A stretch of DNA of 64,000 nt from Yamagishiella unicocca. Lineage: Eukaryota > Chlorophyta > Chlorophyceae > Chlamydomonadales > Volvocaceae. The notes beneath the pieces are model-generated. The model searched no databases. It was not told where the DNA came from and saw only the letters and a list, made by a program, of their open reading frames with translations. Shown here in pieces: positions 49,301-59,169 of the stretch (positions are counted from its first letter, which is position 1; each line of letters starts with the position of its first letter). The position numbers were made by a program, and so were the translations under genes. The DNA lies in the NCBI GenBank assembly GCA_003116995.1, contig BDSL01000014.1:248001-312000 (forward strand). The letters are read 5' to 3'.

Positions 49301-51047
49301 GAACAGCTCCAACGAGGCTGCGGGGCCCACGGCGTCGGGGGGGCCAGCACCCTCAATTGCCGCAGCTCCAGGGGTGGCTTCCGCATTGGCCCGCTCGCCG
49401 ATGGACAGGCCGGGCATGTGCCCCAGAGCGGATGAAGGGACCTCCCTGGAGGCGCCGCAGCCGCTGCCGCCGCCTTTCACGCTGTTGGCGATGCCGGCGG
49501 GGGCAGCGGGCCAGCGTATGGTCAAGGCGCCGAGGACTTCGTCACCGCACCACAGGGGGGTGATGAGGAAGCGGCTGCAGGGCGGCTCGGGCCAGTCCCA
49601 TAGGAGCGAGGGGGGCTGCGAGGACCGCAGGTCTCGGAGCGGCTCGGGTAGCGTGCTCGCAGGCGGCATCGTATCAGGGTTTAGGTGCTGGCTGCTGACC
49701 AAGCCCTGTGGAGCGGGGAGAGGCAGGTTCCGTGTGAGGGTTGGATGGGCCTGAACGGGAATGCGTGGGCTTGGAGGGAGGCCAAGGTGTTGGGGTGGAA
49801 AGGGTGCCTTCGCCTGCTTACCGGTGCGCGCAAATATGGGACCCGAGCGCCCGACCCCGGAGACACCACCTAACGTATTGTACCCGTTCGCTTGGGTGGG
49901 TGGTGCTGGGATTGGATTGTTTCGGCACGATACTTGGTGGGTCGCCCGCTAAACTACAGTATTATAGCTTTGGCGATTAGCGGCAACAGAGGGTTAGCGC
50001 GATTACCTTCCGCGCGAGCAGCAAGTCAAACGTGGTGGTCATCTGCGCGCTGTGGCGGTGGACGTCGTTGGCGGTTACTCGAAAGGCCGAGCCGAGGGAG
50101 TGCGCAGCCAGGCCCTGACTGCCCCCGGCGGCGACTACCACGAAGTGCTTTCCATCGTCTGACAGAATGCACAAGCTGTAAGGATAGCGGGCAGGCCATA
50201 GTCAGGGTACCGAAAGCAAGAAAGGACTATCTAAGTACGGGCGATTATGATGAACATTGTGAAATGAAAGGGTTGTTAGAATGATTGCCTAATAGCATCG
50301 AAACCGGATGAATTGTCGCAACTTGTTGCGCCCCGCCCCTCACAGTGCGATAGTGTCAGATACGCCAAGATACGCTTGGCCTCTTTAGGACACGGGCCCA
50401 AAAGGTTAGCCTGCCTAGAACGCCTGATGCAATCCATGATTACTGTGATATAAAAGGAAACCGTAATTCGCGCTAGTAAATGGGCTGCTAAGGCTGATGG
50501 CCGTGTAAGGCAGCGCGGTGGGAGGGTTGAGTTCTAGGGCTGCGTATTGCGAAATCGTGATGCCGTCCACCTGTAGCACAAATTGAGGCGCGTGCTGTTT
50601 TTGTGTTATCACCATGCATGCGGCGCGCACCTGATGATGGAGGCACCGAAATGGTCGGCGAGTGACTCGCACCGTTGGCACCAGCCCACATCCGCCGGAA
50701 ATCGCTGCTGGCACAACGTTTGCCTAACCTGTATGTGGTTTAATTATTATGGTGGCAGATTGCTTTAGAAATGGGCTACGCGGTACGCGTGGCCAAGGAA
50801 GCTAGGTAGGCGCGTATTGCCTGACTGGGCCGTGCAAGGGCAGAGTCAGGCCCAACGCCCCTACCTGCAGCTCATAGGGTTGGCTAGCTGTCAATGGACG
50901 TGCGACCGCGCCAGTGGAGTTTGAAGCCTCCCGACCAGCTAACTGCGGCTTGCTGTCGACGCTCGTCGACGTTTGGCCATTGGAGTCCGCAAGCGTCCCG
51001 TACCCGCAAAGGAGTAGATTCTTAAGATACTTTCCGCACGAATACAT
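43366..51047 (-). CDS. GAF-domain TKL-type protein kinase (non-RD)
   Basis: Fourteen exons, minus strand: 51047-50865, 50707-50631, 50175-50007, 49705-49268, 49011-47866, 47641-47440, 47133-46824, 46473-46359, 46139-45924, 45508-45227, 45000-44916, 44761-44589, 44290-44109, 43882-43366; 1,364 residues, every phase matching. A GAF-like sensor spans about residues 62-210 (WCQRCESLADHFGASIIS|LCILSDDG, FLITPLWCGDEVLGALTIR). A long Ala/Gly-rich linker follows. Kinase domain about 845-1225: glycine loop GEGGQGVVYQG, catalytic lysine AVK (880), HPNVVPLYTYFTEV, hinge VMEYCDARDL, VHCDVKPGNILL (Asp 1071), SDFG (Asp 1095), HMAPE, DVYSLGVVMWEL, LTAACWAQDPRSRP. The HRD arginine is cysteine. The tail carries His8-Gln6 and other Gln-rich runs. 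Volvocine GAF/PAS-TKL kinases are presumed signal sensors; ligand unknown. The first exon (ATG 51047) is the least certain. Confidence 0.88.
49020..49082. repeat. 18-bp minisatellite in GAF-kinase intron 4
   Basis: About 3.5 copies of GCAAGAGCGCCCCAGGAG directly beside the acceptor of the exon starting at 49011. Confidence 0.92.
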
Positions 51048-51737
51048 AACTGGTCATACGTTGCGCACACAAGCGGCTTGCTTGTGACCTTGTCTGGTTC
51101 TATTAAAAGGTCGCTGCCACTTATTCCTTACCCTAACGCACTACTGTGCCTGCCCCAAAACTATGGTGAGGTTAATTCCCTATATTAATAGTCTGCACAG
51201 AAATGGTAGTGCCTCTTCAATCCTCGCCCACGTGCTATGGTCTGTCCTGCTTTCAGATCCTGCAAGTGAATTCGCACCTCGAACGACAGGTGTACGGGTC
51301 CATGCTCATGCTTATACTGTTATAAAGTACCTAACAAAATGTTTTGTTAAAAGAGTTATGTATATTTTGCATTGTATTGCGGCGGCATCTGTAGTTAAGG
51401 TTCGCGTGCAGTCCTCTCAGTCCTGGCACATTCGCGTGCAGTTTCCTAGTTCTCTAAGTCCTAATTGTCTAATCTGTTACACGCTAGAGCTTCTCTGGGC
51501 CCTAATAAACAATGCAGAGGATCAAGACGAACGGACGCACCAAGCTTTGGATCCTCCAACAGGCTCCAACTCCCTGGACTACCTCCAATCATTGCTGCAC
51601 CCTTTCCTTCAGATTGGGCAGCATCGCCTTGAAATAGGGCCGCACCGCCTCCCGTGAAATCCAACCCCCATATGCCTTAAACTGCCGTTCCCTAACACCC
51701 TCAGCGGCCTCCAGGGGATGCTCCCCCCGACCTCAAG
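51048..51737. promoter_or_regulatory. Kinase upstream region and 3' flank of the membrane-protein gene
   Basis: Both flanking genes are on the minus strand. TTACA at 51477-51481 reads TGTAA on that strand, about 260 nt after the membrane-protein stop at 51738. The remainder, AT-richer than its surroundings, should contain the GAF-kinase promoter. No gene seen. Confidence 0.45.
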
Positions 51738-53330
51738 CTAGGCAGGCCAAACCGTGGCGACGGGCAGCCCCACTTTACTGACGTATTCCAATACCATCCC
51801 GCGCATCTTGTCATACGCAACAGCCTCCGCGCGAAACACACGCGCCCAACCCTTCCGCCGCGCATGATGCCCATCCAAATCATGGAACAATCGGAGACTC
51901 CAAGCCCCAGCCTGTCGCCTCCCCAAACCCGCAGCAGCAGCCGCACCCAATGACGTTCCCCTCCCCTACCGACAGGCGCTGTACGACGTCGTACAGCAAA
52001 AGGATCGTCAAGGCCACCGTCATGTACGTGGCGATCAACAACTCATGCAGCGGTCTGCTGCGGTTGGCCCCCCAGCAACATGGCCCCATGGCCATGACCG
52101 TGTCGTACGCCAATGGTTCCATACGGTTCTTGACCAGCAGCCCCAGCGTTCGCTTGGCCGCCGCTCTGACACCTTTGCAAAACATGTGCTCTGCCGGGGG
52201 TCGATCACCCCCGCCATCTCACGGCGTCATTAGATGGTTGCAGTCACCATCTTCACCACGGCATACGACCGCGCCGTACTGGCGACCGTCGTCAGAAGCA
52301 TCGCCACCACAATCAGACTTTGCTGTCCAAAATTTGGTTCATTCCCTCTGGAGATGCAGGTACATCTCCAGAGGAGATGCAGATTCATCCCTTAGGTTTC
52401 CTCGCTTCGGACTTTTCCTAGGGATATGGGCGGGTATGGACGGGTAGCCCGTCGTCGCGCAAAACGCGCCATCGGCTGCAGCGCCCTGCACCCCTCCACC
52501 ATCTGGCGGGTTGCCACCAGCATGTCCATGTCCATGGGGTGGATCGCCAGCTGCGCCCCTTGCCACACAGCGCCCTGGCTCATCTCCGACAGCACGCATC
52601 TACGCCGGCGGGATATGGGATCAGTACGGCCCGGGGATCAGTACGGACCAGAGATCGGTACGGCCCCGGAATCAGTACGGACCGGAGAAGACTGCCCTTT
52701 GGCCCCACGCTGCCACGAACGACACACGTTCTGCCTTTCGGTCTGGAGCGGACTGCAACAGTTACTACTGCACGTAATGGAAGACCCACCACTGCAGCGC
52801 ACCTGCTCAAATTCGCTTCATCCCCGTCGCAGGGCCTGGCCTAAACAGGCACTTATTCTCTTGGCTCATCCTCTGCCGAGGACCACTGCCCGTTTGCTAG
52901 GGCATGACAGGGGCCACTACACGCACTGCCAACGGCATAATGGCACCGCCAGTGCTGGCCAGTATGGCAGCCGCGCACTGGGCCTCTACGAGCGCCCAGA
53001 GCCTCCCCATCAGCGCGAACAGTTTTTTCTCCTTTTCGCATTGCTGCGCGAAACAGTCAATAGCCTCAGCCCCCGGGCACGCGAACAATGCGTTGAACCG
53101 GAGCAGTTGTGCGTTGAGGGTAGACGCGACCCGATCCACATTGTGCGGGCCCCACCGCACATGTGGGACCCAGGCGTTCAGCGCGTAGAGCAACGCCAGC
53201 AGCTCTCGCAGCGCGGATGACCCCTCGCGGACGACCCCTACCGCCAGTGACAGATGCACTCGACCCAAGCGTCGTAACCAATTACGAGACGCTCGGACGT
53301 CCAGTACAGCAGAAGACCTTGGGTCGTTAC
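51738..53330 (-). CDS. Multi-pass membrane protein, incompletely resolved (possibly truncated)
   Basis: Minus-strand coding pieces with compatible splice phases: about 53330-52979, 52599 to about 52450, about 52322-52267, 52165-51970 and 51911-51738 (stop TAG). Joined segments read sensibly: GRLWALVEA|Q|CVLSEMSQGAVWQG, VASTAR|S|AAAKRTLGLLVKNR and LLYDVVQRLS|AGAWSLRLFHDLDG. Hydrophobic stretches SLIVVAMLLTTVA and LLIATYMTVALTILLLY look like membrane spans; the first exon is helical (ALRELLALLYALNAW). No ATG precedes the first exon in frame, so the start lies in an unrecognised exon or has been lost. The junction between pieces two and three is open. Family not recognised. A TGTAA signal downstream and the consistent phases argue that it is, or recently was, a real gene. 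Confidence 0.5.
52345..52374. repeat. 12-bp perfect inverted repeat with 6-base loop
   Basis: CCTCTGGAGATG, then CAGGTA, then CATCTCCAGAGG. It lies in or just upstream of the membrane-protein exon at 52322. Function unknown. Confidence 0.9.
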
Positions 53331-53675
53331 TGCATTTGAAAACCGATGCGTTTTATATTCTTGCTGTACAGCGATACGCATTCAGCTGACTACAAGTGTA
53401 CAGATGCATGTTCAATGCCATTGCTTAATAGCCTTACATCGACTGTACGCTTACGCGTGTGATGAATGTCCTGTGCCAACTACCATACTGGTTTCGGAGC
53501 GAGTCCAGCCTTGTGCAACGCCACACCAACCCCATTACCTACAGGCATGGTTGCTGTGCGTCGTAACGCCAAGGTACATGCTTGCCTTACTGTAATCTGC
53601 GTTACACCTCATGCATCAGGGACGATAGGGAATGTAACCTGACAGAATTATCAAAGCTAAAAAATCATCTTATCC

Positions 53676-56600
53676 ATGGTTATGGTTGAAAGAGGTCTTA
53701 GCAGATATGCAGCTGCTTCCCGGGAACGCGCGGTCAGGACATCTCTCTGTTGTGCCGCCCTCAGCAGGGAACATCTCCCTCGGGTTCTATCACATTGCAC
53801 ACAGTCTGGTTCATATAATTCATATGCGCTTTCCGATAGGTATTGCGGTGGAGGTGAAGATAGTGCCGAAAACCTACGCTGTGGCGCCTGGATGTGCAGT
53901 GCCGCAGGCAGAGGCGGTATCCAGCGTAGGACACAGCTACGGGCTTATCGATCAAACAGCTCCGTGATGGGCGGCACCGCCGTTCTGCAGCTTGGAAGCA
54001 GGCCGCCGATTCGGGCATCGGACGCCGAGCCCGCGAACTTGAACAGGCGTGCAACTCAGGACGCCGCCTCGGCGTGGCACGCGGCGCCGCATCAAACATT
54101 AGCTGCCAACGCGCATCCAACGACTCGTCCATCGCCGCACTCCTCGGCGTCGCCGATGCCCAGCCTGGCGCTCGCCCGGCAAATTACCCGGCAGATCAGC
54201 GAGGCGCGCACTTGGTCCCAGTTGGCATCCATAACTCAGGAGTACGGCGGTACGGCAGCCCTGAACGAAATACACCTCGCGGCTGCGCTGACCCGGCTAG
54301 CCAAGATGGACCTGGCCGCCCTCCCCCCGCCCTGGCCGCACCACCACTCCACTCCAACGGGAGCGCCGGCCATGCCCCAGCAGCACGCATCACCGCCGTC
54401 ACGACCACCGCAGCCCTGGTGCCACACCCACCTCCATCCCAGCCCGACGGGGCTCCCCAGCCCGACGGGATATCCAGGGGCGCACTGGCCGCCTCAGCCC
54501 GTAGCCAGAGGGGCTGAGGGACGGTGGGACGCCCACTCCCCCCCAGCCAACGCAACACCTGTTCCCCCGCGTTGGGGCTCCGTCGTTGTCCCTCCGCCAC
54601 CTCCCGAACGCGCCCCGCTGACGTCTCTGTCTCGCGTGGCACCCGGAAGCCGCTTACAGCCGCTGGCGCTGTCACCGGCCCGGGGCCCCGCTGCACTGCA
54701 GCAGCTTGCCCCCGGCGCCACGACGGCTTCCGAGGTCAGCTCCATCAAGGCCGCAGCAGCCTGGACGCCTCCGCGCACTCCGCAGCAAGCGATGTTGTCG
54801 CCACCGGGGCAGCGACCAGCAGCCGTCGCACCTGCTGCTGGCGCCTCTGCTCGCCCCTCTGCTGGCCCCTCTGCTGGCCCCACTGCGCTGCCCTGCACCG
54901 CCGCCTCACCCGAGGAGCTGTATCTGGCCCTGCTGGAGGACCTCGCGCGCCGCTGCGGCCGCCCACCAGAAGCGGCGGCACCGACTGGCCCTTCCAGCGC
55001 CAGTAGTACGCAGGGCGCAGAAAGGAGCGACGCGAACTGCAGCCCGCCACCGCCGCCGCGGGTGCTGGCGAACGGGACGTGGGGCGCGACGCGGCTGCTC
55101 CTGCAGCTCTGGCCGCGGCTACAGCGAAGTAACGCCAGCCAGCCGCAACCCTCCCTGGACCAGCGCGACCATCAAGTCGGTGGTGGTGCTGCTCGCGCAG
55201 CTGGTGGGGAGGCGGGAGCAGCGCAGCCGCACCAGCGGGCGCGAGCGGCGCTGCGGGCGCTGCTGGCTCGCGTGCCGGATGCAGCGGCCTCCCTGGAGCC
55301 GCAGCACATCTCCAACCTTCTCTACTCGGTGGCGCGGCTGGTGGAGCGGGTGCCGGAGGTGCTGCAGGATACACGGCCGGAGGCGGAGGGATCTGGGTCG
55401 GCAGCGGCTGCAGGGGAGCGTGGCGGGCCGCGGGGCGAGGCGGAGGCGCAGCGGCTGGTGCGGGCGCTGCTGGGCGCCAGCTGGTCGAAGCTGCCGTCTT
55501 TTGGGCCGCAGGTACGAGGCGCGTGGGTTTGTAACCGTGGGGCTTGGGCAGGCCTGTTGAGGCTCTCGCACGGCGTTCCACTGCAAACCTGCGGTGGCGT
55601 CTGTGTGCGGTCGTGGAAGCTAGGCGGCCGACTGGACGCCTGAGGCTCCTCTGGCGGCACGCGGAACTGGAGGCCGCACCATAACAGCCCCGTTGCTGCT
55701 GCTGCCAGTCGTACCCTCCGAAGAAGCCTACCCTGCCTCCCACATCCCGCATCCGAGCAGGCGCTCTCCAACTCGCTGTATGCGGTGGCGCTTCTCGACG
55801 TCTCGCCGCCGGAGCCTTGGCTTGAGGCCTGGCTGGCAGCAGCGGTAGTCCAGCTTCCCTCGGCCGACCCGCAGCACATCTCTAACATGCTCTGGGGTCT
55901 CGCGCGGATCGGGTACAGTCCCGGGGACCCATGGGTCATGGCGGCGCTGCGGACGGCCGCCCTCAAGGCGCCCGCATTCACGACGCAGGTGGGTCGTGGG
56001 TGCGACTGGCTGATGAGGGGTGGGAGGGCCCGTCGCCTTCTGCATAGAAGCAACCTTTCTTCGAAGGAATTACGCTGGATGCGCGTATGGCAGTGCCGTG
56101 GCGATGCTTTGCAACTGTTGCCGTGAGACGCGAGGAAACGTTAACTGTTCCGGGAGCGGAATTGTTGTGTAAGGCTTCGCACAGATGACCACATCAGCGG
56201 GGCAGATATGCGGATCGGCAAGTGTGCATGTTAGTCGCGCGGTACCGGTAGCAAGGATTGGAACCAGCAAGGATGGAAGCCAAGCTGCGCTTGCGCTTCT
56301 GGTTGCCACTATACTTTCGCCAGCAGCATGTTGCGTCGACTGGACCTCAACTTGCCCCATGTTACGGTATGCTGGTGAACCGCAGGGCCTCTGCAACACG
56401 CTCTGGGCCCTTGCAAAGCTGCGATTTGTCATCGACAGCCCGCTGAAGGAGCGCGCACTCCTGCCCCTGCTGCTGGGGCTGCGGGCCGCGGCACGTGAGT
56501 GCGATGGTCAGGACGTCGCCAACGGCATGTGGGCGCTCGCACAGCTGGGCATGCTACTGCCGATACCGCCGGCACCGGCGCAGCCTGATGACTCCGCCAC

Positions 56601-58227
56601 CAATCATATTGGCAGTAGCACGGGCGGTGCGCAGCAGCAGCAGCAGCAGCAGCAGGAGCTACCCCAGCCAGCAGTGCCGGCTACGCTTGGTGCACTGCAG
56701 GGCGCAGGAGGGGCGCTGCTGCAGGCGTCCTCGCGCCACCTCCACGACTACAGCCCGCAGCAGCTGGCTAACACGTCCTGGGCTGCCGCCGCGCTGGCGC
56801 TGCAGCCGCCGCCGGACTGGGTGGTGCAGTTCTGGCCCGCCGCGCAGGCCGCGCTACCGGCCATGCGCACCCAGGAGGTAGTGGCTACCGCCACGGCGTC
56901 AGTGAGGCTGCAGCTACAGCCGCCGGAGGAGTGGCTGTCTGGACTTCTGGACGTCACGAGCCAGTCCATGCAGTACGCTGCCGCGAAGGGGGACGCGGGC
57001 AGCGGCGGCAGGGATAGCGCGGGCCGCGTTGAGCCCACTGCCCGGCCGTGCTTCCAGGCCACGGGTCGCGCCCTGGCCAGCCTTCTGTGGTGCGTGGAGG
57101 CGTGGAGGCTGCGCGTGCCGCCGGCTTGGACCGCCGATGTGTTGCGCCGCCTGGAGGCGCTGGCGGCCAGCGGTTCCCTGGAGCCGATCGAACTCGCGAG
57201 CGCTTTGCAGGCCATGGCCCGTATGCGGCTGAGGCCCGATGCCATCATCGCGGGCTGGACCCGGAGGGTGGTTGCAGTCCACATGGTGATGGCGGCGGCG
57301 GCGGCAGGCTCCACGCTGCCTCCGGTCCTGGATGGGTGCACCCGGGCGCTGGGAGCGGCGCTGGAGGTGCGTGAGGAGCTGCGGGAGGTGGCGGCGAGGG
57401 AAGGGCATGCCGCCGCCGGCAGCTTGGTGCCAGGGACGACCGCGGCAGGTGGCGGTGGAGGGGAGGAGGTACTGCAGGTGGAGGACGAAGCAGCGGCCAG
57501 GGGGGTGGCGGGTTACGACGGGCGGTCGGCGAGGGTTCTGCTGTGGTCGCTGGCGCGCCTGGGCTGCCCGATTTTGGACGGTACGGCCGGCGCGCTGGCG
57601 CTGAAGGCGGCGGGCTGCGACGCAGTGGAGGCCACCGGCCCGGCACAACCGCTGCGATGGACTGAGGCGGCTGCAGCCGGGTGCGGGGAAGGACAGCACA
57701 CGGTGCTGAACACCGATGCTTCTGGCTTGGACTCGACCTCCCCTGCACGAGCGACTGCAGCGAAAACCGCTGTTGCCAGGATGGATGGCGGTGACGGTAG
57801 GGAGGGGAAGGACCAGTATCACGCTTGGGCCGTTGTAGGGAGTGCTGCTGAGCGGACGGGAGACGCGCAGGCTGCGGCGGCGGTTGGTTGTGAGGGGGCG
57901 CTAAATGTGTGCGTGTCGCTGTGGGCGTTGGCGCGCGTTTCCAACCGGCCCAGTAAAGTAGTCATGCAGCAGCTGGTGCGCCGAGCTGCGCAGGATGTCC
58001 CGCGGGCTACGGCTTCGGAGCTGGTAACTATCCTCCGCTCGTTTTCCGTGTTAGGCTTCCGCCCTGGGCGGCGATTCTGGGCGGCTGTGGAGGAGAGGGT
58101 GGGGCGCCTGGCTTCCTCCTTTAGGGAGGAGCAGGTAGTGCTGCTGCGGTCCTGCTCCTCACGTTTGCGGTGGCAGCTGAGGGAGGAAACCCTGGAGGCC
58201 CTGGACCGGAGCTGGCGGTCATACTAA
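53676..58227 (+). CDS. OPR (octotricopeptide repeat) protein, probably organelle-targeted
   Basis: Three exons: 53676-55511, 55761-55988, 56386-58227, all phase 0; 1,301 residues. The N-terminus is rich in Arg, Ser and Ala with few acidic residues, as in chloroplast or mitochondrial transit peptides. A first helical block (ITRQISEARTWSQLASITQE) is followed by a Pro/Ala-rich linker, then helical repeats: NLLYSVARLV, NSLYAVALLDVSPPEPW, NMLWGLARIGYSPGDPW, NTLWALAKL, NGMWALAQLG, NTSWAAAALALQPPPDW, LQPPEEW, SLLWCVEAWRLRVPPAW, VLLWSLARLG, VSLWALARVS. The PPPEW-like element is the hallmark of OPR proteins, which bind single chloroplast or mitochondrial transcripts and control their stability, splicing or translation in green algae. 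The target RNA cannot be told. Introns fall between repeats. A TGTAA follows at 58329, about 100 bases after the stop. Confidence 0.88.
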
Positions 58228-59169
58228 GGGGCCCAGAAAGCTCGCCTTTGCTTGGCAAGCAACAAGCCACCGACCGAAAGCATGAGCGGTTCGCGCCATT
58301 TAGTCACGCGGGATACGCGTTGGGGTCATGTAACTTCGCACGGCAAGCTAGTCCTGTGCAAGATGGTCGACAACTGGCTCCAGCCCAACACGCCCGCGTA
58401 CAAGTGGTATGCGCGTGACGTGGATCGGCCAATTGTGGTACGATTGCGTGTATGCTGCCCCTCGCCCCCAGTGTGAGAGGGCCTACAGAGGTTGCGGCTC
58501 ACGACGCTGTTGCTTCTGTGCTTGATGCCAGATCCCTATGGTTATGACTCATGTCGGAATTCTGCGATTCCGGTATAGGAAAGGGTAGTCCTAGGTCACT
58601 AGCGGGCCCGGGCCCCGGCCATGCATCGGCTCCAATACAACCCACGGGAATTGTTGATATGTTACAGCGCCCGCACGAGCCCAGGGGGCCCAATACCGAG
58701 AGCTCACCGAAAGAGAAGCCAGCGCTAGCCGCCAAGAACATGTAATTGATACTTTGATGTAACTATGGGAAGAAATTAGCGGCCAGTACTGCCGTGCCCT
58801 GTCGTTCGCGTTTAGTCAAGCGGTTTGCCCGAAAGAGCTGCGAGCCAGGAGCTATGATCAGTATTACTGACGAAACGATTTCTGATGCGCTCGAAGCGCC
58901 AAACACAGCAGAACCCTCCGCATGCGTCACATACTCTCGGCCATTCTCAACGGTACGGAGAATCACCAGGCTACCGGAAATACGAAAGAGCGCCCATCAC
59001 AAAATTTTGCAAAGTAACTGTAACTGTATATGCCTGTGAAATGGAAGATATCTCACCAACCTCGTCACCAACAATTACGCTTACGCCCCGCCAGTAGCTT
59101 TTCGGGAAATGGACGTTGGCTAACGGGCTGCCTGACCCATTCGGTGCCTCACCTTAGAACCGCTCAACC
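58228..59169. other. 3' flank of the OPR gene and upstream of the TKL kinase, with orphan open frames
   Basis: TGTAA at 58329-58333 serves the OPR gene. Two plus-strand frames have coding-like character but no recognised family: 58282-58437 (starts MSGSRHLVTRDTRWGHVTSH, ends before a GTACGA donor) and 58551-58745 (64 residues, ends KEKPALAAKNM). The second is followed at once by TGTAA at 58741 and 58758. The two cannot be joined in one frame by an obvious acceptor. The rest shows nothing definite and should contain the kinase promoter. Confidence 0.3.

Noticed and set aside
50415..50714. 99-codon minus-strand frame in the GAF-kinase 5' region
   Set aside because: The alternative frame at 50707-50631 splices in phase on both sides and continues the GAF-like sequence, so most of this frame is intron.
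53351..53357. TATAAAA on the minus strand as promoter of the membrane-protein gene
   Set aside because: No in-frame ATG follows it in the first exon, so it may be chance; not listed as a promoter.
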